A stretch of 64,000 nt of DNA. Origin: Eubacteriaceae bacterium Marseille-Q4139. Its GTDB lineage: Bacteria; Bacillota; Clostridia; Lachnospirales; Lachnospiraceae. Shown in pieces: positions 33,192 to 41,809 of this stretch. The number at the start of each line of letters is the position of its first letter. The stretch's first letter is position 1. The stretch is from contig JAGTTQ010000001.1 of assembly GCA_018223415.1 (NCBI GenBank), positions 862,153-926,152 on the forward strand. The letters run 5' to 3'. Position numbers and translations under genes: made by a program. A model generated the notes under the pieces. That model searched no databases, was not told the DNA's origin, and saw only the letters and a list, made by a program, of their open reading frames with translations.

Positions 33192-33488
33192 CTACTCCCC
33201 TTTGGGGAACTGCAAACCAGCCAGATACACCGTATTTCTTGCATTTCCTTTCTTCGACAGAATATTTTTCTTTACAAGATTTCCCAGCAGTCCTCTTGCA
33301 CGCCTTTCTTTTACATTCAGCAAATCCGCAATTACGGAAGTCGTACATTGACTATTTTTCTGAATATAATTTACAATCATCTGCTCTTGATCCGGCAATA
33401 CAGGAATGCCGGATCGTGCCGGATTGCCGGATTGTGCCGGATTAGATGTGCCGTTCAGGTTCTTCTGTGTGTGATTCTCCTCTCTCAC
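33192..33488 (-). CDS. Small winged-helix-type protein
   Basis: 98 residues. After a low-complexity N-terminus (NPAQSGNPARSG), residues about 33-90 form a winged-helix-like unit: QEQMIVNYIQKNSQCTTSV, then IADLLNVKERRARGLLGNLV, then a wing with NTVYLAG. It resembles the C-terminal DNA-binding region of AlbA/RecG-type regulators but stands alone. The start overlaps the stop of the XRE regulator gene by 4 nt. The N-terminal low-complexity part is encoded by short repeats. Function not known; a regulator or a partner of the XRE protein is plausible. Confidence 0.6.
   Translation of the reverse strand: MREENHTQKNLNGTSNPAQSGNPARSGIPVLPDQEQMIVNYIQKNSQCTTSVIADLLNVKERRARGLLGNLVKKNILSKKGNARNTVYLAGLQFPKGE
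33407..33442. repeat. Four short TGCCGGAT repeats
   Basis: Copies at 33407-33414, 33417-33424, 33425-33432 and 33435-33442, inside the 5' part of the small winged-helix gene. Confidence 0.8.
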
Positions 33489-33805
33489 TTCCCCTCCCTC
33501 TCCAACCGCCTGATAATATTCAAAATCAACAGCAGATCATCATCATCCAGCTTCGACAGCTCATTGATCGTCGTCTCCAGTAACGCCGAGTTGTTGGACG
33601 ACGTATCAAAAAACTGTGCAGGCGTTAGATTGAAGTAATCGCAGATCTGCAAAAATTCCACCATCGGCGGCAGCGACCGCCCGGAAGAAATGTTGTAAAT
33701 ATAGCTCCTGCTGTGCCCCAAATCATAGCTCATCTGATACTCCGACACCCCTTTTTCCAACCGTAACTGAGTTATACGTTCTTTTATAAAATTTGGATCA
33801 AACAT
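33485..33805 (-). CDS. XRE-family helix-turn-helix regulator
   Basis: 106 residues, start at 33805 after TTGGAGGT. The N-terminal HTH (about 5-62) contains ITQLRLEKGVSEYQMSYDLG and SYIYNISSGRSLPPMVEFLQI; the acidic C-terminal helix region (NELSKLDDDDLLLIL) probably mediates dimer contacts. Translationally coupled to the downstream winged-helix gene and divergent from the lipoprotein operon, whose promoter carries direct repeats likely to be its sites. Confidence 0.88.
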   Translation of the reverse strand: MFDPNFIKERITQLRLEKGVSEYQMSYDLGHSRSYIYNISSGRSLPPMVEFLQICDYFNLTPAQFFDTSSNNSALLETTINELSKLDDDDLLLILNIIRRLEREGK

Positions 33806-33850
33806 AGCTATTACCTCCAATCTAAGATTAAAGGAACTGTATTGCCATGT

Positions 33851-33905
33851 AGTCCAAAAATATACGCTATATTTTCTTGAACAGTCCAAAATTATGTGTT
33901 AAAAT
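33851..33905 (+). promoter_or_regulatory. Divergent control region: promoter and AGTCCAAAA direct repeats
   Basis: Plus strand TTGAAC (33877-33882), 17-bp spacer, TAAAAT (33900-33905), pointing at the lipoprotein operon. Identical 9-bp repeats AGTCCAAAA lie at 33851-33859 and 33883-33891, the second inside the promoter spacer, 32 bp (about three helical turns) apart. An ATATA-CGC-TATAT near-palindrome lies between them. Confidence 0.6.
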
Positions 33906-33981
33906 CCAACCATATAAGTTTGTATGGCCGTATTTAGTACAAGCAAATACGTCTATCAAGGTCTTGGAAAGGGGGATTTCT

Positions 33982-34215
33982 ATGAAAAGGCAAACACAGT
34001 TTTACAGAGTGAGGGGGCGCCCACTGAAAGCACCGGAAAACTTGCCGGGCCATGGGAAAAACCTCTCGGTTCTCCCGGGAGTCCCAGGTACCGCCGTCTG
34101 CCCCCCCCCACGCAAAACTGCGCCTGAGCAGGACAGACGCGAACCGAAGTCCGCCGTTTCGGCAAAGGCCGCCCAAACGGCGCATTCACGAACATCTTCA
34201 ATCATGAAGCAGTAA
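33982..34215 (+). CDS. Possible small ORF in the lipoprotein-operon leader
   Basis: 77 codons, ATG preceded by AAAGGGGGAT. The product is Pro/Arg/Ala-rich with no recognisable domain and no membrane segment, and codon use is unconvincing. A run of nine C at 34101-34109 lies in the frame, so a one-base slip would change its end. It may be non-coding leader instead. Included because this stretch of about 330 nt between the predicted promoter and the first lipoprotein gene holds nothing else. Confidence 0.25.
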   Translation: MKRQTQFYRVRGRPLKAPENLPGHGKNLSVLPGVPGTAVCPPPRKTAPEQDRREPKSAVSAKAAQTAHSRTSSIMKQ

Positions 34216-34234
34216 AAAAGCAGGAGGATCCAAC

Positions 34235-35758
34235 ATGAAAAAAGGGTTATGTACACTATTATTGTGCGGCATGCTGATTTCGCTGGCCGGCTGCGGCGGG
34301 GACAGTACGCCTGCCTCAGAAACAAGCCAGACAAGCGGCGCATCGTCCGAAAAAAAGGCGGAAACCAAGGCGGCCGTTAAGAAAAAAGACGGCGTGGTGC
34401 AGATCGAGACGCCCAAAGACATGGCAGAATTCGCCGAGCGGGTAAACGCCGGGGAAACGGAACTGAAGGCCGTACTGGAAAACGATATCGACTTAAGCAG
34501 TATCTGCGGCGCTTCCACAGGAAGTTTTGATCCGATTAAAAGTTTTGCCGGCGAATTTGACGGAAACGGCCATGTGATTGAAAACTTATACTGCGTACAG
34601 GAGAAAACCGCCACGCTTTTTTCCGAGTTAGGGGGTACCGTAAAAAATCTCCGTCTGGAAAACGTCGTGATGGAGTCAGAAGAAGGCAGTGCGGCCGGAA
34701 TTGCCACAGGCCTTCACGGACGGGTTGAAAACTGCTCTGTGAGCGGCAGCGTCAAGGCTTATAAGTATGCTGGCGGCATTGTCCTTGACATGTACAGAGA
34801 AAGCGCAGTATCGGACTGCGTCAATGAAGCCGAAGTGACCGGCGGATATTTCAACAGCGATAAACTCCGCCTGGACGGCGCCGCCGCCGGGATTGCCGCC
34901 TGGCCGAGAGAAGGCGGTACGATCACCGGCTGTACAAACCGCGGAGCCATCATCGGAAACGGAAACATGGCGGCAGGCATCGCCGGACACTGCGAGAACG
35001 GCTTTATTCTCATCGAAAACTGCGTCAATGAAGGCAGTATTCAGGGAATCAACGGCGTGGCGGAGCTCGGAAGCCAGGGCCGGAATGAAAACTACACCGG
35101 CGGCATTGCAGGCTATGCCGGAGAAAATACGGCCATCACAAAATGCGTCAATAACGGAAGCGTCTCTGGAACCGGCCACTTCACTGGCGGCATCGCCGGC
35201 GCCTCCGGAAACTTCATCATCAACTGTGCAAACCACGGCAATCTGGAAGCAGCCGAAGGCGGATATGTCTACGGAATCACGGCCCTGGCCGTAAACGGGT
35301 TAGTCAACTGCTACAACACCGGCGACATCACCTGCGACGGACATGGCTTCGGCATCGGCACCTCCTCCAGCGCGGTGACGATCAACCTCTATAATTACGG
35401 AACCATCACCTGTACGGCGACAGACGGAACCCTGACCGATGCCTTTGGCTGGACGTCCGGCGGCTCCACTGGCCTTTACAATAACTATGCCAGAGAAAAC
35501 TGCATCGTCGTGCCCGACGGCTGGGAGGATCCCCTCGGCATCCAGGATCCGAACGGCGTGCCGGATTCGCAGTTTACCGACGGCACCATCCTGGCTGCTC
35601 TTAACGATACGGCCGCATATTTAAACGGTGATAGTACCATCGAGATCAACGGCTTGCGGGAAAGTGCCAAGAAGATCACGGACTACGAAAAATGTGACAC
35701 AACTTTAAGCTCCTGGAAAGCCGGAGACAACGGTCTTCCATGCTTTGACTGGGAATAA
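34235..35758 (+). CDS. Lipoprotein with GLUG-type repeats
   Basis: 507 residues. Signal peptide with lipobox LAGC at 17-20, then a Ser/Thr/Lys-rich linker and a repeated beta-rich region (about 90-420). The repeats have the form (Y/A)(A/T)GGIxG followed about 15 residues later by I/V-x-N/K-C-V/A-N-x-G, e.g. YTGGIAGYAGENTAITKCVN and FTGGIAGASGNFIINCANHG, matching GLUG-type repeats seen in surface adhesins and autotransporters. Likely attached to the outer face of the membrane. First gene of a five-gene operon; a decayed copy of its 3' end lies at 37295. Confidence 0.82.
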   Translation: MKKGLCTLLLCGMLISLAGCGGDSTPASETSQTSGASSEKKAETKAAVKKKDGVVQIETPKDMAEFAERVNAGETELKAVLENDIDLSSICGASTGSFDPIKSFAGEFDGNGHVIENLYCVQEKTATLFSELGGTVKNLRLENVVMESEEGSAAGIATGLHGRVENCSVSGSVKAYKYAGGIVLDMYRESAVSDCVNEAEVTGGYFNSDKLRLDGAAAGIAAWPREGGTITGCTNRGAIIGNGNMAAGIAGHCENGFILIENCVNEGSIQGINGVAELGSQGRNENYTGGIAGYAGENTAITKCVNNGSVSGTGHFTGGIAGASGNFIINCANHGNLEAAEGGYVYGITALAVNGLVNCYNTGDITCDGHGFGIGTSSSAVTINLYNYGTITCTATDGTLTDAFGWTSGGSTGLYNNYARENCIVVPDGWEDPLGIQDPNGVPDSQFTDGTILAALNDTAAYLNGDSTIEINGLRESAKKITDYEKCDTTLSSWKAGDNGLPCFDWE

Positions 35759-35776
35759 GGGAGGGAACATTTTAAC

Positions 35777-37234
35777 ATGAAAAAGACTGTTCACGCCAGA
35801 CATGCAGCCGTAAGAATGGGGGCCACGGCACTCGTGCTTGCAATGCTCCTGGGGCTTACGGCCTGCGGCAAAAGCGAAAGTGATTCCCAGCCGGCAAAGA
35901 CAAACAATTCGGAAGCAGAAAGCGGCAATGACAAGACCGCCGATGCTGCCGCGGAGCCAGAGGAAACGGTATTTGCGGACGGCAAACTCTATACGGATGA
36001 ATACGACCCGGACGCTTTGTTTCGCTTCGGCATGGTTCCCGCCAAGAGCGACAATGGAAAGCACGGATACATTAACATGAACGGCGACTGGGTCATCGAG
36101 CCTCAGTACGAAGATACCTATCCCTTTTTCCACAATGGGCTGGCAATGGTTGCCGTAAGAAAAAGGGTCTATAAGCTGATCAACCGCGACGGAGAGTTTG
36201 TTTCAGACATTGAAATCTGCCAGGAATCTCTCCCGGAAGACTTTTCAAGTACCGGCGTCAGAAAAGTCGATATTAAAGGGGAAGACGGCATTTATCGGGC
36301 TGTGATTTCATGGGAAAACGACCAGCTTACCGTAACGCCGTGGGAGTCCGAGGAAACCACACTGGGTGATTTTACGGATTCCGGCCACGCCCTGGTGATA
36401 AGCAAAACAGGAAACAGCTTTGGATCCGATTTTGGCATTGTAGACAGCAGTCTGAATTACACCATGGAATACCAGAGCCGTTTTAAGGTGGACAGCGAGA
36501 TTTTCGGGCCGGAAGATCACCTGGTAGTCTACGATACGGAAACGCTGGAACGCTGTATCATCGATATGCAGGGGAACGTGCTGTATCATCTGGAGGGCGT
36601 AAGAAAAACTCCGTATTTTTCAGAGGACTGCCTTGCAAATGTCAATGGCATTGGAATTATTGATGAAACCGGAAACGTCATCCTTGCGGAAGAGGAATTT
36701 TTTACGCCTACCGGCAAAAATTCCGTCCCCGACGTGGAGGCTACCTTCCGCGATTCCGACTGGATTGCCTTTGCCTTCGGCAGAAATCACAATTACGGTT
36801 ATCCGGAGCGGATGGAATACTGGAATAAACAGGGCGAGCATGTGATGACCTGTATAAGAGGGCGGGCGATGAAAAACGGGCTGGCCGCCGTTTGCCTCGA
36901 GGTAGCGGCTGGTTCCGCAAAGGAAGGCGAGCTTTTCCTTGACGAAACCGGGAGTACCTGCCTGTCCGGAACCGAGGACGGCAAAGCCTGGGTCGTCATG
37001 AACGATAACCTGGAGATTCAGTATTTCCTTGAGGAAAAAGGATTTGACAAGCTGGACACTGCCTATTACAGCGATGGCTATGCCGTGGCTGTGGTGGAAG
37101 ACAGAAAAGCAGATACCGAATATGACTATATTGTAGACAGCCAGGGAAATCGCCTGTTTGAGCGCGATAAGAATCCGGAACTGCCGGTAAAATCCATTCT
37201 CACCCATGACAGCCAGCTTACAGACCACTGGTAA
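35777..37234 (+). CDS. Lipoprotein with WG-type repeat region
   Basis: 485 residues. Signal peptide with lipobox LTAC (Cys30) and a charged linker. From residue about 70 the segment KHGYINMNGDWVIEPQYEDTYPF followed by GLAMVA matches the WG repeat (G-x-I-d-x-x-G-x-x-V-I-P-x-x-Y-x-x-a), with weaker copies further on (NRDGEFV, DETGNVILAEEEF, DSQGNRLF). Probably a beta-propeller or repeat sensor outside the membrane. Ligand unknown. It follows the GLUG lipoprotein by 18 nt. Confidence 0.8.
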   Translation: MKKTVHARHAAVRMGATALVLAMLLGLTACGKSESDSQPAKTNNSEAESGNDKTADAAAEPEETVFADGKLYTDEYDPDALFRFGMVPAKSDNGKHGYINMNGDWVIEPQYEDTYPFFHNGLAMVAVRKRVYKLINRDGEFVSDIEICQESLPEDFSSTGVRKVDIKGEDGIYRAVISWENDQLTVTPWESEETTLGDFTDSGHALVISKTGNSFGSDFGIVDSSLNYTMEYQSRFKVDSEIFGPEDHLVVYDTETLERCIIDMQGNVLYHLEGVRKTPYFSEDCLANVNGIGIIDETGNVILAEEEFFTPTGKNSVPDVEATFRDSDWIAFAFGRNHNYGYPERMEYWNKQGEHVMTCIRGRAMKNGLAAVCLEVAAGSAKEGELFLDETGSTCLSGTEDGKAWVVMNDNLEIQYFLEEKGFDKLDTAYYSDGYAVAVVEDRKADTEYDYIVDSQGNRLFERDKNPELPVKSILTHDSQLTDHW

Positions 37235-37294
37235 AACCAAAATCTCCGCCTGGACGGGGGGATTCTCCCCGTCCGGGAGAACATTTGACGCAGA

Positions 37295-37345
37295 GCTTTA
37301 AGCTCCCGGAGAGCCGCCACAGACGGCCTTCCATACTTTGACTGA
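37295..37345 (+). pseudogene. Remnant of the 3' end of a GLUG-type lipoprotein gene
   Basis: This 51-nt stretch reads ALSSRRAATDGLPYFD then stop, close to the C-terminus TLSSWKAGDNGLPCFDWE of the first lipoprotein of the operon; the DNA also matches (CTTTAAGCTCC, CTTCCAT, CTTTGACTG). No start or body is present. It indicates a former tandem copy lost by deletion. Confidence 0.65.
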
Positions 37346-37362
37346 AAAAGGAGAAAAAACAA

Positions 37363-37776
37363 ATGTTGGATAAAGTAAAACTTTCGTTCGCACGCATAAC
37401 CGTTAAAATTGCCCTCGCCGCTCTCGTTCTTGCTTTCATAAGCCAGTACCTTCCCTGGCTTACGGAAAAAAGCCACAGCCAGACGTTAGCGGAGGCGTTC
37501 GCAGAAAAACCAAGCTACTTCGTCGGCTTCCCCCAGATGCTCATCGGGGGCATTTTGTGGATTGCCGTGTGCTTTCTCTTAAACCATCCGAAGCTGAGCT
37601 TAATCGGGAATCTCCCGCTGCTTCTCGTATGGCTCGTGCTTCTCATGGTCGCTTCTGACTACGGCCTGGATCTTGGCATCGGATTTTTCCTTTATATTAT
37701 TGCGCTCGTTGTCTGCGTCGCCATGGCGTTTGCCACGAAGAAAATAAAAAAGGGAAAGGAGCCAAAAAACGCATGA
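37363..37776 (+). CDS. Small four-helix membrane protein
   Basis: 137 residues with about four hydrophobic segments (near 12-32, 50-70, 78-97, 101-121) and a lysine-rich C-terminus. No known family recognised. AAAAAGGAG lies 8-14 nt upstream. It overlaps the next lipoprotein gene by 4 nt, so the two products may work together at the membrane. Confidence 0.75.
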   Translation: MLDKVKLSFARITVKIALAALVLAFISQYLPWLTEKSHSQTLAEAFAEKPSYFVGFPQMLIGGILWIAVCFLLNHPKLSLIGNLPLLLVWLVLLMVASDYGLDLGIGFFLYIIALVVCVAMAFATKKIKKGKEPKNA

Positions 37777-39434
37777 AAAAAAGGATAAAACTGATTCTTC
37801 CCATGACGCTGGCCTTCTTTCTTGCCGCCTGCGGCGGGAGTGCCGAAACGGCTGAAACAAAGGCGGCGGACAGCCAGAAAACCGAAAAGGCAGCCGTAGA
37901 AACCACCGCGAGCGAGCCCGAAGAGGACGTTTCCTACCCCGATCTGGATACGCCTTTTAACACCTATATGGAAGCCCGCTTCTCGGAGGATGGGAAAACC
38001 GCCTATCTTCCGCTTGATAACGGCGAATGCCTCCAGATTGAGGAATCCGAACCAATCACCTTTGCCGTCGCCACGCCAGACAGGAAGCACGTCATCGTGC
38101 TGTTAAGCAGCGATGAGCTCTACGAGACGGATATCCGGCTGAAGAAGAAAAAGGTCATAAGCGACAACTGTTCTTCCAGCCGCGTGTACCCCTCCAACGA
38201 AGGAATGTGCTTTCAGGCCACTGTCGATAAAGAGCCGCATCTGATGCGCTACACCTTTGAAGACGAAAACCTTGTGGATCTGGGCGCCTGCTCCGTCTAT
38301 GGAATGTCCGGCGGCGGGATGGCTGCCGTCGCCGTAAGCGACGGCGATCTGTGCCTGCTCCCGGCCGATTCCGATGAGCTGATCCGTTATCCCGGCCTGG
38401 GAGTCGATAATATGAAAATCAAAGCCCTGCCAGACGACGGAAGCACGGTCATCTGGACAGAAACCACCGATAAGTCCCTGACCGAAAAGCTCTATACCCT
38501 CGGCGCAGACGGGACGGCACAGCTTCTCGGCGACATCACCGTCCGCGGCCTCGTTTTTGTCAATTACAGCAAAGACAGCAAGCTGGCCCTTGTCACCTCC
38601 GAGTATGTAAGCCACCTGTATATCCGGGACACCTCCGGCCAGTGGCACCGGGTGGAACTTCCCGATGGCCTGAAAAACGAAGCCTACGTTTACGAGACCG
38701 ACGCCGGACTGCTTCACCAGGTGAACGCAAACGAAATCCACTATCTTTATGTGCGGTGCGGCAACGAGCTCTGCGCGGTTTCCCCGGACGGAACCATAAC
38801 GACCATACAAAAGAGCGTGCGGGATTTTGACATCATCGACGGGACGCTCTATTACAGCGATACCGGGAAAAATATCTATTCCGCCAGTTTAAACGGCGCG
38901 GAGGTATCCGAGAGCACCCTTCTTCTATCCGGCATGGACGCCTTTGCTGTCACCCAGGACGGACAGTACCTGTACGGCATGTATGTCCACGAAGACGACA
39001 ACAAGGTGCGGAGCCTGTCCGTCTATCCGCTCCATGAGGAAAACGCCGCAGAAATCATGCTGGACGAAAACATTTATGCAGACTCCCATGTCTATCTGTC
39101 TGCCGAAAGCGGCGCGGCCTTTTACGTAACCGGTGCCCAGAGAGTCGCCGACTCCTATTATTACGCGGGAACGCTGATGGTTTACCATCCCGAAACCGGC
39201 GAAACAAAGACCATTGACACGGACGTCTACAAAGACACGTTCATGAACGGAAAGGACTACGTCATCGTCAGCGAGTACGCACAGAGCACGGCCGGCATAG
39301 GCAAATTCGTCTCCTTCCACGGAGACCTGATGTACCGGAAGAAACCGGCGGACAATACGGACGGAGACCGCTTCGACTGGTACTTCTATGACGGTTCTGA
39401 GCCGGTTCTGATGGTGGCCGATCTGGATTATTAA
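37773..39434 (+). CDS. Large lipoprotein, probable beta-propeller
   Basis: 553 residues. Lipobox LAAC (Cys20) and an Ala/Lys/Thr linker. The remainder is beta-rich with recurring blade-like phrases (ARFSEDGKTAYLPL, TPDRKHVIVLLSS, FVNYSKDSKLALVTS, VTQDGQYLYGMYV) like TolB/DUF5050-type propellers. Predicted to face outward from the membrane. Function not recognised. Translationally coupled to the preceding membrane protein. Confidence 0.75.
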   Translation: MKKRIKLILPMTLAFFLAACGGSAETAETKAADSQKTEKAAVETTASEPEEDVSYPDLDTPFNTYMEARFSEDGKTAYLPLDNGECLQIEESEPITFAVATPDRKHVIVLLSSDELYETDIRLKKKKVISDNCSSSRVYPSNEGMCFQATVDKEPHLMRYTFEDENLVDLGACSVYGMSGGGMAAVAVSDGDLCLLPADSDELIRYPGLGVDNMKIKALPDDGSTVIWTETTDKSLTEKLYTLGADGTAQLLGDITVRGLVFVNYSKDSKLALVTSEYVSHLYIRDTSGQWHRVELPDGLKNEAYVYETDAGLLHQVNANEIHYLYVRCGNELCAVSPDGTITTIQKSVRDFDIIDGTLYYSDTGKNIYSASLNGAEVSESTLLLSGMDAFAVTQDGQYLYGMYVHEDDNKVRSLSVYPLHEENAAEIMLDENIYADSHVYLSAESGAAFYVTGAQRVADSYYYAGTLMVYHPETGETKTIDTDVYKDTFMNGKDYVIVSEYAQSTAGIGKFVSFHGDLMYRKKPADNTDGDRFDWYFYDGSEPVLMVADLDY

Positions 39435-39464
39435 AGCATCAAACACAAGAAAGGGGATCGCCCT

Positions 39465-41006
39465 ATGATTAAAATTCTCATCGTCCTGGCTATTATTGCA
39501 TTCATCATTTACAAAATAAAAGACAGCCGGGAAACAAAGGCATATCTGGAAGAAAAAGAAAGAAAATATAAGGAAGCCTGCGCGGCACGGAAGGCTGGCG
39601 GCGAGCCGTCGGTCAGCGAAGCGCTTCCTGCCGGCCTGAGCCGCTCCGAAGAGACCGTGACCGGGCCCAATGGAAAAGAATATCCCTATTCCACCGCTTA
39701 TTATGACCACATTGCACTCTATAACTATACCGACAGCAGCGAAGAACAATACGAGTATGACCCGGTTCTCTCCATACTGGCGGCCGAATATTATGTGGAA
39801 GACTTCATTAAGAGGCTGAAACAGGGCCCGGCGCTCCACGAGGTCGATATCAGAACGCGCCTGAAATGCATCTATGACCTGGGCGAAAGCTATGCCTATC
39901 CTGAGATAAAAAACAACGACTTGGTGATGGCCGAGCATTATACCGTCCGCCGTCTGAAGGACAGAAAACGTGCCCTGGAAGGAAACGGCTACTATAAAAA
40001 CGCCTACGGCTTCCCGGTCGATGAGAAAAAGGCCATGGAATATTATGAGCTGCCTTACGTCCTCAGCCAGAAATTCTCCGACCAGTTAAGCGTCATGGGA
40101 AACGAAGGTACGGCCACCATCACAAAATGCTGGCTCCAGCAGGCGATCCTTTTCTCCGCCGGGCGGGACGCCGAGCAGGCGAAGAAGCTGTTCTCCCAGG
40201 CCTACCAGATGGCCGTGTACCTGTCCATGGAAGATCTCATTATGGAATGCATGCGCGCCATCATAGACGGATATCCGAGAAACCCGGCCCTCTATGAAGT
40301 CTCCGCCGGCAACATGCTTGCGGACTGGGCCTGCAATTCCGATCTGGGCCTCGCCATGTATCTGGAATACAAGCTCCATGCAGACAAGCTGGACAAAACG
40401 CGTCTGGCAGAAAGCCCTGAGGAGGTCGTAAAGCTTTCCATGGAACAGGCGAAGGAAAACCACTACGCCGCTTACCTTCTGGGACGCGCCATGTATTTCG
40501 GCTACGGCATCTCTCAGGATGAAAAGCATGGCCGCGCGCTCTTGGAAGCGGCCGCAGAGGACGGCTGCATTTCCGCCCTCTATCTTCTCACACAGCTTTC
40601 CATCGGCTACCCGGAAGATGAGAAAAAATGGAAGGCCGCGCTGGACAGAGCCGTTTCCATCGCCGCCGCCACCGGCGCGCCCATGCGGGAACTGTTAAAG
40701 CAGTCGGGCGCCTCCGTCACCGAGAAACGGTTTGCTGACTTTAAACAGCAGTTCGACAGCCAGTGGGAGAAAAAACAGCAGGAAGCCCACGCACAGGCGG
40801 CCGCCAAAGCAGAGCAGGAAGCCAGCGCAGCAAAACCAAAGTTCGCCTTCCCGAGTCAGATCTCCACGCGGGACGGCGCGATCTGGCAGCTTGATTTCGA
40901 CTACGGCATTGTGGCAATCTACCGCAATATGGATACCGCAGAGACAAAAACCTTAGACCGTCTGGATATCGAACGGCTTCAGGTTTCGCCGGATGTATTT
41001 ATGTAA
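39465..41006 (+). CDS. Membrane-anchored Sel1/TPR-repeat protein
   Basis: 513 residues. One N-terminal membrane segment (about 3-16) with a basic, helical stretch after it, then helical repeats; AAYLLGRAMYFGYGISQDEKHGRALLEAAAEDGCISALYLL (in pieces about 325-365) is a clear Sel1-type repeat. A Glu/Gln/Ala-rich coil (about 425-460) precedes a small C-terminal domain. Repeat proteins of this kind are adaptors. Last gene of the operon, followed by a strong terminator. Confidence 0.75.
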   Translation: MIKILIVLAIIAFIIYKIKDSRETKAYLEEKERKYKEACAARKAGGEPSVSEALPAGLSRSEETVTGPNGKEYPYSTAYYDHIALYNYTDSSEEQYEYDPVLSILAAEYYVEDFIKRLKQGPALHEVDIRTRLKCIYDLGESYAYPEIKNNDLVMAEHYTVRRLKDRKRALEGNGYYKNAYGFPVDEKKAMEYYELPYVLSQKFSDQLSVMGNEGTATITKCWLQQAILFSAGRDAEQAKKLFSQAYQMAVYLSMEDLIMECMRAIIDGYPRNPALYEVSAGNMLADWACNSDLGLAMYLEYKLHADKLDKTRLAESPEEVVKLSMEQAKENHYAAYLLGRAMYFGYGISQDEKHGRALLEAAAEDGCISALYLLTQLSIGYPEDEKKWKAALDRAVSIAAATGAPMRELLKQSGASVTEKRFADFKQQFDSQWEKKQQEAHAQAAAKAEQEASAAKPKFAFPSQISTRDGAIWQLDFDYGIVAIYRNMDTAETKTLDRLDIERLQVSPDVFM

Positions 41007-41015
41007 GTTTTAAGA

Positions 41016-41060
41016 AAGCAGGGCAGATGCGTGAAAAACGGTACATCTGCCCTGCTTTTT
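41016..41060 (+). terminator. Terminator of the lipoprotein operon
   Basis: AAAGCAGGGCAGATG pairs with CATCTGCCCTGCTTTTT. The remaining 130 nt before the next gene hold nothing recognisable. Confidence 0.88.
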
Positions 41061-41193
41061 CAAAGTTTTTGATTATCCAAAAGGAATGCCGATTGCAGGA
41101 TTCTCCCTCTCCGCCGCAGTGCGCTCCTGCCCGGAGGGCTTTTTGTTTCAAAGGAAATTTCTGCTTTTATGCGTTCCTTTAACGAGGCCTTTC

Positions 41194-41706
41194 CTATGGA
41201 ACAAAAATCTTCGCCATATACCATTCATCCACAAATTCCCCGTCTACACACATTGCCTCCCGCCGGACGCCCTCCGTCACGAACCCGCTCTTTTCATAGA
41301 GATGCCTGGCCGCCTGATTCGTGCATTCCACCGTCAGCTCCAGCCGGCGGATTCCGTTTTCTGCCGCCCAGGTGTCCAGCTGCTCAAAAAATGCCGTGCC
41401 AATCCCCTGCCCTCTATGGCTTTTTAAAATCCCCGTCACAACGTATGCCGTATGGGAAATCCTGCGAAACCGCCCGCGCTCTGCCCGGAGAAAGCCAACC
41501 ATATTCCCATCGCAGACGGCAATTTGGAAAAAGTCTCCCCCGTTTTGGACATTTTCTTCTATGTCCCGCGAAAGCTCTGCTGCGGACGTGCACTGTTCCC
41601 GCTCTCCCGGCTCATACATCATAAAATCTGTCTCCGTATCCAGCTTCTTTAGGAACTCCCAGAGCTCCCCGGCATCCTCTTTTTTTACGTTTCTATATTC
41701 CACCAT
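41194..41706 (-). CDS. GNAT family N-acetyltransferase
   Basis: 170 residues. Acetyl-CoA binding motif in KSHRGQGIGTAFFEQL (R-G-x-G-x-G/A) and the C-terminal motif NQAARHLYEKSGFVTEGVRREAM are clear. Similar to RimJ/RimL- and PhnO-like acetyltransferases; substrate unknown. Single gene convergent with the lipoprotein operon. Confidence 0.88.
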   Translation of the reverse strand: MVEYRNVKKEDAGELWEFLKKLDTETDFMMYEPGEREQCTSAAELSRDIEENVQNGGDFFQIAVCDGNMVGFLRAERGRFRRISHTAYVVTGILKSHRGQGIGTAFFEQLDTWAAENGIRRLELTVECTNQAARHLYEKSGFVTEGVRREAMCVDGEFVDEWYMAKIFVP

Positions 41707-41809
41707 GTCTCAACCTCTTTTCAAAAATACCTCTGGCAGTTCCCGTCTTAATCATGTATGATATAGGATAGAGAAAACAATCCAAAAATTCAGACGAGGA
41801 GAACGCAAT

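Noticed and set aside
33407..33442. CRISPR-like short repeats
   Set aside because: The repeats are 8 nt and nearly adjacent, with no spacers and no cas genes; they are microrepeats within a gene.
38925..39938. 337-codon minus-strand frame across two island genes
   Set aside because: It spans the junction of the propeller lipoprotein and Sel1 genes antisense to both; composition is that of an antisense shadow.
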